Shown here: positions 47,001 through 53,867 of the stretch, piece by piece | Numbering within the stretch: the stretch's first letter is position 1 | How the letters are laid out: every line of letters begins with the position of its first letter | From: Solemya velum gill symbiont | GTDB taxonomy: Bacteria > Pseudomonadota > Gammaproteobacteria > Chromatiales > Chromatiaceae | Assembly (NCBI RefSeq): GCF_000787395.1 | Contig: NZ_JRAA01000002.1 | Location: 682,001-746,000, forward strand | Length of the DNA stretch: 64,000 nucleotides | Direction of reading: 5' to 3' | Translations under genes and position numbers: made by a program | Notes under the pieces: generated by a model | The model's input: the letters and a program-made list of their open reading frames with translations, nothing else | Database searches by the model: none | What the model was told of the DNA's origin: nothing

Positions 47001-49655
47001 AGTTTTGGGGGTAAGGTTGTCACGCCGGCTGCGGTAATGCTGCGACAGCTCATCGCAACCGCCCTTCGAGAGTCCACTAACAATGATTTAAGTTTCATCT
47101 TCAGCGATGTCGAGTTTCTCTTGCCGCTGATACTGCAGAAGGGAAAACCCAAGGAATTGTTGCTCCATCGCCATAATCAGCATTTCAGCCTGACCGAGAC
47201 ATCAGGAAATGAGCAGCATCCTTTTATGCAATGCAATCTTCGCTGGTCTGATTCTGACATTGAATCTGCGAAAAGTTTTTCAACATTGAATCAACTTCCG
47301 GAAGAATTCAAAAAACGCCAGATAATACCATTCACACCACGTGAATTACCTGTGTTAACCGATCTCGGCCTGCGCCATTTTGGCCCTGCTTTCGAAATCA
47401 TCTCTCGACTGTGGCCCAACGGTTCGATGACATGTACAGAAATCGATATGCATAAGGCTGAGCGTGAAAGTGGCACACTACTAACCGACACTGGACGTGT
47501 AGCCTATTTTATCGAAGCCGCCCTATTCTCTTGTACGCGCTGGTACCTGATGAATATTTTCGACAACAAGGATCGAATTCCAACCAGTATCAAGAACTGC
47601 GCTATCAATCTCCAGGCTTGTGCAGATGCTCTTGAGAGCAATGCGTATACCCGACAGTACCATCGTAATGGAGAAGAGTACTTCGATGTATTGGTTGTTA
47701 ATGAAAATAACCAGGCAATGGTGGCAATGACCGGTTTACAAAACAGTCGTTCAAAAAGCACCGGCCTGCGGATATACAGACCCCTCCCATTAAACCAGCC
47801 GCTGTACATGGGTAAGGTACAGATTCTGATCCTGGATCTCTCAGAGGCGTCGGAATGGGCTGATAGAAACAACATCATGACCAAAGAGGAAACAGGGGAG
47901 ATTCTGAAACAGAGCAATGCAAAGCGGCGACGCGAAAAGTCAGGCGGCAAGTTGGCTGTCAAGTTACTTGCACATCATCATTTTGACCCGGATCTACCTC
48001 CAGACCAGAAACAACTGACAACAATCGAAGTCCTTAGCGACGGCACACCTGTGAGTGTCACTGTTGATGGTTCTCCCACACCAACATCTAACTGCTTTTC
48101 TATCAGCCATACTGATAATTGGGTCTGCGCAGCACAGGGAGAAAAAGCGGTCGGCATTGACATTGAACGCATCCGTGAGCTTTCCGAGAAAACAGTATCG
48201 GATATTTGTGGTCCCGATCTTCTCGAAAAACTGGAAGAATTCCACCGTCGGGAATGGACATCAGCAGATAACCGGGAAGATATTGAATCTATTTTGCCCA
48301 TCATGCTATTTACCCAGAAAGAGGCTGTATTGAAAGCGGCTGGTGTTGGACTTGCCGAGGGACTCGATAAGGTTCATATCCAGGAGATCGGTTTCAACAG
48401 GGAGATTGAGGCGACCTTTAAAGGCCATAGCTACAGCGTGATAAGCGCCTTCAACAGGGAATTTGTCGTTTCGGTTGCTGTGGCTGAAGATATGGAGTCT
48501 GGAAATGTGCAGATTTCCGATTCACAAGCTGACCAGCCAGCCTCCCTGCTGCAGGAGTCACTATGCAAGGAAGAGAAACAGCAGGAGAACGGCTTCAGCT
48601 ATGCGCTCACTCACCGGATCCATTTCAGAGGCTTCCTGGATAAATCATGCCTGCAACGCGCAGTTAGCCGCCTGGACCAGGAACAAGAGATATTACGTAC
48701 CGTATTTGATGAAAACTGTACTGCCATTTTGATTTCAGAAGGAGACCCCCTCTTCTCGGAAATTGATTGCAGTGTCCTGGAGCAGGATGAAGCAGATCAG
48801 CATATTGAAGAGCTGTACAGGCAATTTGCCAGTTACAGTTATACAAGCGCTGATCCCAGGTTTTATCGCTTGCAGCTGATACAGCTTCCCGAAGGTGAAC
48901 ATCTCCTCTTTATCCATTTTCACCACTTGATCATGGATTGCGTCAGCTCCTTTGATTACTCAAGCATACTACTGGACAAATACAGCACCATGGTGCGCAA
49001 GGAACCTGCTACGACTTCTGGCCTTCCTGCCCAGTATCACACTTTCGCCGAGAGACAGCGTAGCCAGCTAACACCTAAACGTCAGCACAAGGCCCATGAC
49101 TACTGGACGTCCCGACTTGCCGGTCTACCGGCTGCACCGCCAGCAAACAGTGCTTGTGAACAACCGGGTATTGCACACAGCAAATTGGTTATCGAGGTTT
49201 CTCAGCTCAATGCGCTAGAGGGTTATTGTCGCAGTAGTGGGATCACTCTCTTTATAGGCCTGCTGACCGCGTTACAGGCAACCTTGATGGAGTGGCTGCA
49301 GCGTCGCGATATGATAGTTAATGTTCCATTTTCTCTACGCGATCCCAAGCAGGAAGCAGGCATCCTTGGTCCATTTGTTAACCTGTTACCGATACGTGCC
49401 CAGGTTAAAGCAGACTCTTCCTGGAGTTCCATCTCTGACGCATTGCGAACCAACCTTTTTGAAGCGATTGAGTACAGCGAAATTCCTTTGAGCCTCGCCA
49501 TGGATGAATCTGACTCCATGATGGCGGGTATCGTTTGCCAACTCATATATAAACCAAGGGAATCGTTGCAAATACCTGGCCTTGAGGTACAACGCAGCGT
49601 TATCGACGGCCACAATGCAGCACTGGGCCTGGTATTCTCTTTTTTTTTTGGATGA
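41070..49655 (+). CDS. hybrid type I polyketide/PUFA-like synthase with fused PPTase and NRPS condensation domain (frameshifted near 3' end)
   Basis: A 2,861-residue megasynthase. Order: degenerate N-terminal half-barrel (1-270); FMN-dependent 2-nitropropane dioxygenase/PfaD-like reductase (278-545; LPIIQGAM, EGEEAGGH at 406-413); KS (608-1066; Cys816 in DSACASG, His950, His992); AT (1096-1405; GQGSQ, Ser1195 in GHSLGE, then GFHSR, malonyl-type); ACP (1460-1535; LGIDTLK with Thr1496 in place of Ser); KR (1700-1925; SGGARGI, Ser1835, Tyr1848, Asn1852); DH (1955-2230; His1977 in HSFGGKVVTP); Sfp-type phosphopantetheinyl transferase (2295-2470; Asp2364, Glu2366, KEAVLK); condensation domain (from 2505; HHLIMD at 2618-2623). 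Likely iterative. The frame stops after a ten-T run; 48 more codons of the condensation domain continue one base out of frame. Confidence 0.9.
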   Translation: MNLNKFPPVLLDDAYLYCNLAETEQLDAGLISNLFSTEDVSTLPIFSAKERPVFRLFDLSILEILRTKGLDKHPVILSHLLDLEEGDIPEWHGGIAIEVANKSGIIKANHFKCDLLIGRSFEVPGPSRECSALVLFNLLSEHASHPFYLHGRTGYELFQSYLASGVSGVVLSSDQFHEEPGGEVFRFPLAGGASLRLLVKGGAPEAIDIRSRCLQDSQAFLRTSHSDGLWSNAKEPLQSSKLLPHLKQYLQLARLSPRDFASNTCFAPGNPAAKSFHCELPIIQGAMANISISPPFAEEVFRAGALPCMALAGLGPQQEEQLLSDTTQLGIPYGAGIVSVSESDEALEQIVNTLEKHRPELVVLAAPQLDHVQRLLKTALNLAVHAPNAAMLRVLFDMGVRTFIIEGEEAGGHVSRLGSLSAWQEVLSEIRDQRIEKQVHLILAGGIASHFATELISKLLNFYELDEGLKVSLQMGSAYMATSEALELTPLPESYQQLLFELDETVVTGETLHRNVRQLATTGTYNLLEKEWTIFTTNIDLNEKKAAYEQIYQGAHRRAITSSTPDDSASYMAGAATALLKKRCSIAQLHAAVMPAPDQTDTTPTSPDEPIAIVGIGVHLPGAESVEEHFYNLLQKRCFIRDIQDTSRFKRKEFLTDDPADRSRSYSGLAGLLPPLDNDLSKFRIPPTVAKEMAQSQLLALVCANNALQDSGFFERRFSTRRFAVVVGTNGDMSERYSQKMIQWQRIRDELSELIEDDQELEERLQQVVDRYEQKHQQDWVYNEDKVTGTLASLVAARIANVFDLGGLTTTMDSACASGLAAISNAVSLLTEKRCDVALAGATGLELTPDAMVSFSSLSTLSAQGSFPLDARADGFVIGEGAGMFLLKRQSDALRHGDTIYGLIESWGTSSDGAGKGITAPNYAGQREAVEDAYTRCTITPDDIDYLECHATGTLVGDTEERLTVHHCFGKSRATAGKPPIPIGGSKAVTGHLLSGAGVVSLLSGLFAINLRRIPPQVNFELAPDDVDLESLGLRDSKRPDPISSQRVYAGVSSFGFGGVNYHMVLSSPQNNAREAVLDARIADFPEFGELKNQTLFLFPGQGSQHPGMLHPLRDDQQVQKQLDLAMAIFSEYSDVALDELLLTNPDADDEALQPYAKMLQSTSVSQPAIFLTSAVMLEKLRETGITPAMAAGHSLGEHSALYAAGMLDFETAFRIVCIRGQLMSAPSNGEPGSMLALACSQKQASQLLSEVDGYATCANLNAYEQTVISGELETIDALADLADTHGIRAFKLKVERGFHSRLVADCEAPMLEVLDQCDWRYGEIPVPANRSRQMYPFHPESAGEELNATDKVSAVELLGGLIPSQVDFISQVNAAYEAGIRRFVEVGPKNILCGLVDQILQGKPFQTEPLVKAAEPANFRIDGLHERLEEPLDIKRQPLPVQVRKSRVEQAPVNSSEAQLSIIEQIRLAVSEVSGYSLDQIADDAEFERDLGIDTLKIFEILSRLRGTVLPQKLENFRNLTSVAKINAVAQKDNQSEDQPAGENSGKSLSLYSHTLRITGELPTLPAENLSLPDCLVEALPQEMQTLRKELLPRLHHWLCEQSSSSSDKQPEALNLVTYAPLSSYYDGAFLALSAFIRSAQKDIPDIRLSYTHFDSPEPETAKIQAALAEPKIGARITADMEVIESRLHQLDGLYASVDQLCEQLAENDLVLVSGGARGITAEITKSLAQRTRARFLILGRQQKSEEWITQLGAQRAQYLSADIADPEAVSSLQLEKHAITLMIHGAGIEISKNLCSKSDEEFARVLEVKVGGLENLLANIDQQHLRGVVQFSSVVSYVGNNGQADYAAANGVLNGSLPSGLPVLSIAWDAWADVGMASRGMVKEIFDAQGVQMIQPDDGIEAFECLLSGFLNSPPTGTTCVAAFGERPSDMSGVSLFEPPQTALSLCDYRFSMPDKKINLSLDIDLEHHRVLIDHSFGGKVVTPAAVMLRQLIATALRESTNNDLSFIFSDVEFLLPLILQKGKPKELLLHRHNQHFSLTETSGNEQHPFMQCNLRWSDSDIESAKSFSTLNQLPEEFKKRQIIPFTPRELPVLTDLGLRHFGPAFEIISRLWPNGSMTCTEIDMHKAERESGTLLTDTGRVAYFIEAALFSCTRWYLMNIFDNKDRIPTSIKNCAINLQACADALESNAYTRQYHRNGEEYFDVLVVNENNQAMVAMTGLQNSRSKSTGLRIYRPLPLNQPLYMGKVQILILDLSEASEWADRNNIMTKEETGEILKQSNAKRRREKSGGKLAVKLLAHHHFDPDLPPDQKQLTTIEVLSDGTPVSVTVDGSPTPTSNCFSISHTDNWVCAAQGEKAVGIDIERIRELSEKTVSDICGPDLLEKLEEFHRREWTSADNREDIESILPIMLFTQKEAVLKAAGVGLAEGLDKVHIQEIGFNREIEATFKGHSYSVISAFNREFVVSVAVAEDMESGNVQISDSQADQPASLLQESLCKEEKQQENGFSYALTHRIHFRGFLDKSCLQRAVSRLDQEQEILRTVFDENCTAILISEGDPLFSEIDCSVLEQDEADQHIEELYRQFASYSYTSADPRFYRLQLIQLPEGEHLLFIHFHHLIMDCVSSFDYSSILLDKYSTMVRKEPATTSGLPAQYHTFAERQRSQLTPKRQHKAHDYWTSRLAGLPAAPPANSACEQPGIAHSKLVIEVSQLNALEGYCRSSGITLFIGLLTALQATLMEWLQRRDMIVNVPFSLRDPKQEAGILGPFVNLLPIRAQVKADSSWSSISDALRTNLFEAIEYSEIPLSLAMDESDSMMAGIVCQLIYKPRESLQIPGLEVQRSVIDGHNAALGLVFSFFFG

Positions 49656-49797
49656 CAGGGAGCTGACCTGTGAGATCACACGCAATACAGCGCTGGTCAG
49701 TGGAACAGAGGTTGAGAAGATAATTGAACGCTTCCCGACAACCGTCAGCAGAATGTGCAACATGCCGTCGGCAGTGGTCTTCGAGGAAGAGGAATAA
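49640..49797 (+). other. T10 slippery run and out-of-frame end of the condensation domain
   Basis: Ten consecutive T (49640-49649) are followed in the annotated frame by GGA TGA. Dropping one base gives Leu-Asp-Asp-Arg-Glu-Leu and an open frame to the stop at 49797, ending SRMCNMPSAVVFEEEE. The joined sequence LVFSFFLDDRELTCEITRN is what the C-terminal end of a condensation domain should look like. The intact gene would thus span 41070-49797, about 2,908 residues. Confidence 0.75.
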
Positions 49798-49806
49798 CAG
49801 AACAGG

Positions 49807-51042
49807 TTATATCAGGTCGTAGCCAAGTTCGGCTGCAACACGCCTGGTTCGCTCGGAGAGGGTATGTGGTGGACGTCTCTCTTTCCAAGCCTCGCCCATA
49901 CTTGTATCGATCGCTGAGTGTTCCTCCAGGTTGATATCTGTTATTGAACGCCCAGAGTAAGGGTCAAGCATATTCTCCCGGAATGGGATCTGCAGGAAGC
50001 TGCAAACCCGTTCAATTACACTTTTGCTATCCTTCATCAGCTCTTCATAGGTGATCCACAGGAATCGTGAGTTCGGTATATTTTCCGAGAAGCGCAGGAT
50101 ATTCTCATTGGCCATTGTCCAGAAGAGTTCAGCTGCATGCCATGGATTCTCCACTCGCTCTCCCCAGATAGAGGGCGAATACATGTAAAACCGTTTGCTG
50201 ATGAAGGATTCCATCACTGCATATGGATGGCGCGTCAGGTGGACGTAGCATGGCTCGGTAAACATTTGCTCCGCGCGTTGCAGCCACCCTGGATGCTTGG
50301 CGTAAACTGGTGTCTTGTCTACAAGCCAGCGGTTTTCCAGCTTATCGTGAATCAGCTGGTATACATCACTACTTGTGAGCCCTGATTTGGCAAAGCGTTC
50401 AAGCTCCAGTACCGCGGTATGTTCACTATGACCAAACAGCCTGGAGAGTGTGTCTCGTAACCCGGTATTCATCCATTCTTGAGCCAACTTTTTTTGTGCA
50501 TCTCTGCGCTCTGCCATACTCTCAAAGTTAACCAGGTGAAGTTCCTGCGGGGCAAACACTTCTTCATGACAATCGAGCATGTTACGAAACAGTGATGTGC
50601 CTGAACGTCCGCTACTCAATACGAAGAGAGTACGCCCTCGTACCCGGGAACCCTCATAGGATTGCGGTTCCGGCCAATTCCACTGCCAGGTGATTTCAAT
50701 ATCATCCAGCGTCTTTTCCGGCAAAGGCAAGGGATCCAGTGACCATGCGAGATAGGTGGCTAGTTCTCGTAGAGTGGCTGATAAAGTAGTTTCATAGCTA
50801 TGGTATGACCTGAAGCCAAGGTGCTCAACAGTCCACGGTTGGACAAACAGATTGTGGCGTAGAGTATCACTTGCCAGCAGCGGTGCAATTTGCTGAAAAG
50901 GCACATCGGGATCAATTTCACTGGCCGACTTGTTCAATTGCTCACTGAGTGATGAAATTAATTTTTCAAGCAGGGGCTCAACTCGTTGTTCGCGTGGCTT
51001 GGCCCGTAACCTGCGTGCAAAGTCGGTCTCTTTTACCTGCAT
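49807..51042 (-). CDS. sulfotransferase with N-terminal ACP-like domain
   Basis: A 411-residue two-part protein. Residues about 20-102 resemble an acyl/peptidyl carrier protein in helix pattern (LLEKLISSLSEQL, IDPDVPF, LRELATYL), but the phosphopantetheine Ser position reads ASDTL (Thr60). Residues 135-411 are a PAPS-dependent sulfotransferase: LFVLSSGRSGTSLFRNML (5'-phosphosulfate loop, 139-156) and YVHLTRHPYAVMES (3'-phosphate site). ACP-ST-TE order is known from CurM of the curacin pathway, where sulfation triggers decarboxylative release. The gene starts 6 bases after the PCP-thioesterase gene stop, so the pair is coupled. Whether the product is sulfated is inference. Confidence 0.82.
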   Translation of the reverse strand: MQVKETDFARRLRAKPREQRVEPLLEKLISSLSEQLNKSASEIDPDVPFQQIAPLLASDTLRHNLFVQPWTVEHLGFRSYHSYETTLSATLRELATYLAWSLDPLPLPEKTLDDIEITWQWNWPEPQSYEGSRVRGRTLFVLSSGRSGTSLFRNMLDCHEEVFAPQELHLVNFESMAERRDAQKKLAQEWMNTGLRDTLSRLFGHSEHTAVLELERFAKSGLTSSDVYQLIHDKLENRWLVDKTPVYAKHPGWLQRAEQMFTEPCYVHLTRHPYAVMESFISKRFYMYSPSIWGERVENPWHAAELFWTMANENILRFSENIPNSRFLWITYEELMKDSKSVIERVCSFLQIPFRENMLDPYSGRSITDINLEEHSAIDTSMGEAWKERRPPHTLSERTRRVAAELGYDLI

Positions 51043-51048
51043 CCTGTT

Positions 51049-52365
51049 TTAACTCACACCTGGCTCAGCACCATGGCTGGTATTGGCTTCAGGAACGAGA
51101 AGGTTTCCCAATGCCACGCCAATCTGCCCTGCTGACTTGACGATTGCTTCACCATGCTTCTCCGAATCAATCTCTACTGGAATATATTCACACTTTTCTG
51201 CCATTTGTTGCCACTGTTCAGCCTGTTTATGTGTAAATGCTACCAGGTGAACAGTACCGGCATATGGTTCTGCATCGTACTGAGCAGTAATTCTGTTGTA
51301 GTGTGAAAGCAGCCAGTTACGGTGCTCTATCTCCTTGTCCTTTGGTACGGGTTTTCCAAGCTGCTTGCGTCTCGCTCGGTAATCATCCAGAGATTTGCTC
51401 ATATAGTCAGGGAACTTGGCTAACTTTTTAGGGTTGGGCGGATCAATGAGCAGGAGAAATTCGACCTCACTACCTGACTGCGTCAACAAGTGCGCAATCT
51501 CATAGACAATCAAGGCAGCATTACAGTAACCTCCGAGGCGATAAGGGCCTTCAGGCTGAAGCGAACGGATTGCTTCAAGATGTAAAGCTGCCATCTCCTC
51601 GATTGAATCCGGTAGCGGGGAAGAGTCGTTTCTTTGCAGTCCGAATGGCTGAACGATATAGAATGGATCATCAAGCTCAGCATGTGCGGCTATGTGACGT
51701 GAGAAAAAACCACCGCCTGTATAATCCCCATGCAATAGAAAGAAAGGTGCTGTGTCTTTGTCCTGGTTGAACTGGTCAAGAGCTGACTGGTTGACCTGGA
51801 CGATCGATGGCTGGCTGGCATCACATGATTGTGCAACCATTGCATCGGAAAGTGTCCTGATTGTTGAAGCAGTGAGTAATGTTGACGCAGGCAGGCTGAT
51901 GCCTGCTTTCCCCTCAATATGCGCCAGCATTTCAACAGCCTGCAAGGAGTGTCCGCCTTCACCGAAAAAGTCATCATCGATTCCGCATTTCTTTCCGAGC
52001 AACTCTTCCCAGATTTGTTGCAGGATCAAGTCGGTTGCATCACGAGGTCCATTGTTCTCTGGTAGAGGTAGTTTCTCAGCATCGATAGAGCCATCTGTTT
52101 TGAAAGGTAAATCCTTCAAAACAAAAATATAATCAGGTATTAATTCAGGCTCGATGTTTTTTATATAGTAATGGGTTCGCAACTCTTCCGGCGTTAATTC
52201 AGCACTCGCTTTTATTACAACGTAGCCTATCTGTCTATCTCGACCTATTGCATCCTGTACATCTCGAAGGAGTACACCTCTTATCACCGGGTGGTCTGAA
52301 AGCAGTGATAAGAGAGTTTGTTGGTCCATTTCCTGGCCTTTAGCCACTTTGTCCATATCGGTCAT
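51049..52365 (-). CDS. orphan adenylation C-lobe / PCP / thioesterase NRPS protein
   Basis: A 438-residue NRPS termination fragment. Residues about 15-100 are only the small C-terminal lobe of an adenylation domain (HPVIRGVLLRDV; the A10 site reads TDGSIDAEK, so the catalytic Lys of NGK is Ser). A peptidyl carrier follows (112-172) with FFGEGGHSL, Ser140. A type I thioesterase completes it (205-430), with nucleophile elbow GGYCNA (Cys281 instead of Ser), LLLIDPP and a His near residue 405. The adenylation core lobe is absent and not found upstream. The start is uncertain: ATG at 52365 has no binding site, ATG at 52329 has AAGG at 7 bases. The C-terminal lobe may now be a docking element. Confidence 0.85.
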   Translation of the reverse strand: MTDMDKVAKGQEMDQQTLLSLLSDHPVIRGVLLRDVQDAIGRDRQIGYVVIKASAELTPEELRTHYYIKNIEPELIPDYIFVLKDLPFKTDGSIDAEKLPLPENNGPRDATDLILQQIWEELLGKKCGIDDDFFGEGGHSLQAVEMLAHIEGKAGISLPASTLLTASTIRTLSDAMVAQSCDASQPSIVQVNQSALDQFNQDKDTAPFFLLHGDYTGGGFFSRHIAAHAELDDPFYIVQPFGLQRNDSSPLPDSIEEMAALHLEAIRSLQPEGPYRLGGYCNAALIVYEIAHLLTQSGSEVEFLLLIDPPNPKKLAKFPDYMSKSLDDYRARRKQLGKPVPKDKEIEHRNWLLSHYNRITAQYDAEPYAGTVHLVAFTHKQAEQWQQMAEKCEYIPVEIDSEKHGEAIVKSAGQIGVALGNLLVPEANTSHGAEPGVS

Positions 52366-52491
52366 ATCAATGAAATTTTGAAGGTCATCCTAATCAATAA
52401 AGCCATTCTAACAAATGAAGCATGCTCAAATACGACAAAACCTATTTTGTCCCATGTTGATGGAATATCGCCGGACAATCTGACAAGCCAC

Positions 52492-52520
52492 AAAAAAGCC
52501 CGCATATTAGCGGGCTTTTT
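52492..52520 (-). terminator. bidirectional rho-independent terminator after mrp
   Basis: Stem GCCCGC (52498-52503) with GCGGGC (52510-52515), loop ATATTA, flanked by six A on one side and five T on the other. It ends the minus-strand mrp transcript and separates the housekeeping block from the biosynthetic cluster. Confidence 0.9.
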
Positions 52521-52544
52521 CAGTTGGCCAAGTACTAGCCGTGA

Positions 52545-53633
52545 TCAGTTGTTCTGGATCACGATATTTGGGAACTTGGAAGCATAGCTCTTCGCCTGCA
52601 GCGCCAGCTTGGCAGCAGACTTGCGAGCGATTTCACGATAGATCATTGAAATACGTGAATCGGGTTCGGCAACAACTGTTGGCTTGCCTGCATCGGTCTC
52701 TTCACGAATGCGCATATCGAGTGGCAGGCCACCGAGAAAATCAACGCCGTACTCGTCAGCCATGCGTTTACCGCCGCCTTCACCGAAAATCGGCTCCTCG
52801 TGCCCACACTTGGAACAAATGTGCAGGCTCATGTTTTCGACGATACCGAGTACCGGCACCTCAACCTTTTCGAACATTTTGAAGCCCTTGCGCGCATCAA
52901 GCAGTGCAATATCCTGGGGTGTGGTCACCACGACTGCACCAGATACAGGTACCTTCTGTGCCAATGTCAGCTGCGTGTCACCAGTGCCCGGCGGCAGATC
53001 GATAACGAGATAATCAAGATCATCCCAGTTAGTGTCGTTGAGCAGCTGCTCAAGTGCCTGTGTGACCATTGGGCCACGCCAGATCATTGGCGTCTCCTCG
53101 TCGATCAGGAATCCGATAGACATCGCCTGCAGATCGTAGCTGGTCATCGGCTCAAGCGTCTTGCCGTCCTTTGAATCCGGCTTGCCGGAGACACCCAGCA
53201 TACGCGGCTGTGACGGACCATAGATATCAGCGTCGAGAATACCGACACGCGCACCCTCGGCCGAGAGTGCAAGCGCAAGGTTGACTGCCGTGGTCGATTT
53301 ACCCACACCGCCCTTGCCTGACGCAACAGCGATGATGTTCTTGACGTTGTCGATTGGCTTGAGTGCTTTCTGTACAGAATGCGCAACAATCTTCGTGGTC
53401 ATCTCTACATCCGCAGAATCAACACCGTCGGCGGCCTCGACAGCCTGCTTGATGGCTGCGGCGATATCAGCCTCGACGCCCTTCGCAGGGAAACCGAGTT
53501 CTACGGTGACCTTGACGTTGCCGCCATCAACAGCAATATCCTTGATCGATTTTGCTGTGACCAAATCTTTCTGAAGATGCGGCTCGATATAGCCCTTGAT
53601 CGCTTCTTCAACCTGTTCTTTTGTTACTGACAT
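52545..53633 (-). CDS. mrp: Mrp/NBP35-type Fe-S cluster carrier P-loop ATPase
   Basis: A 362-residue cytoplasmic Fe-S carrier (ApbC/Mrp). An N-terminal MIP18-like DUF59 domain (1-85, MSVTKEQVEEAIKGYIEPHL) precedes the deviant Walker A ASGKGGVGKSTTAVNLALAL, IDLPPGTGD and the cluster-binding ICSKCGHEEPIFG CxxC pair. ATG at 53633 is chosen; an upstream in-frame codon would add nine residues including the ribosome binding region. It is divergent from metG, as in many gammaproteobacteria, and followed by a strong terminator. Confidence 0.95.
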   Translation of the reverse strand: MSVTKEQVEEAIKGYIEPHLQKDLVTAKSIKDIAVDGGNVKVTVELGFPAKGVEADIAAAIKQAVEAADGVDSADVEMTTKIVAHSVQKALKPIDNVKNIIAVASGKGGVGKSTTAVNLALALSAEGARVGILDADIYGPSQPRMLGVSGKPDSKDGKTLEPMTSYDLQAMSIGFLIDEETPMIWRGPMVTQALEQLLNDTNWDDLDYLVIDLPPGTGDTQLTLAQKVPVSGAVVVTTPQDIALLDARKGFKMFEKVEVPVLGIVENMSLHICSKCGHEEPIFGEGGGKRMADEYGVDFLGGLPLDMRIREETDAGKPTVVAEPDSRISMIYREIARKSAAKLALQAKSYASKFPNIVIQNN

Positions 53634-53867
53634 CGGAATTTCTCCTGCCTGAATGCGCACTCAAATAGTAAAACACGCGCAATGATAATCGCTAAAGACC
53701 AGCGATTCTACACCAACAGATGGATAATTCCCAAGCAATTGACTCGGTTTTTACTGTGGTATTGGAAAATCATTGCCATTTCTCAATCAATTAGCTGTTA
53801 AGTATTTCATTAGCATGTGAAATAATAGCGTATTGATTCGCCCGCACCGGGACACGACCAGAACACC

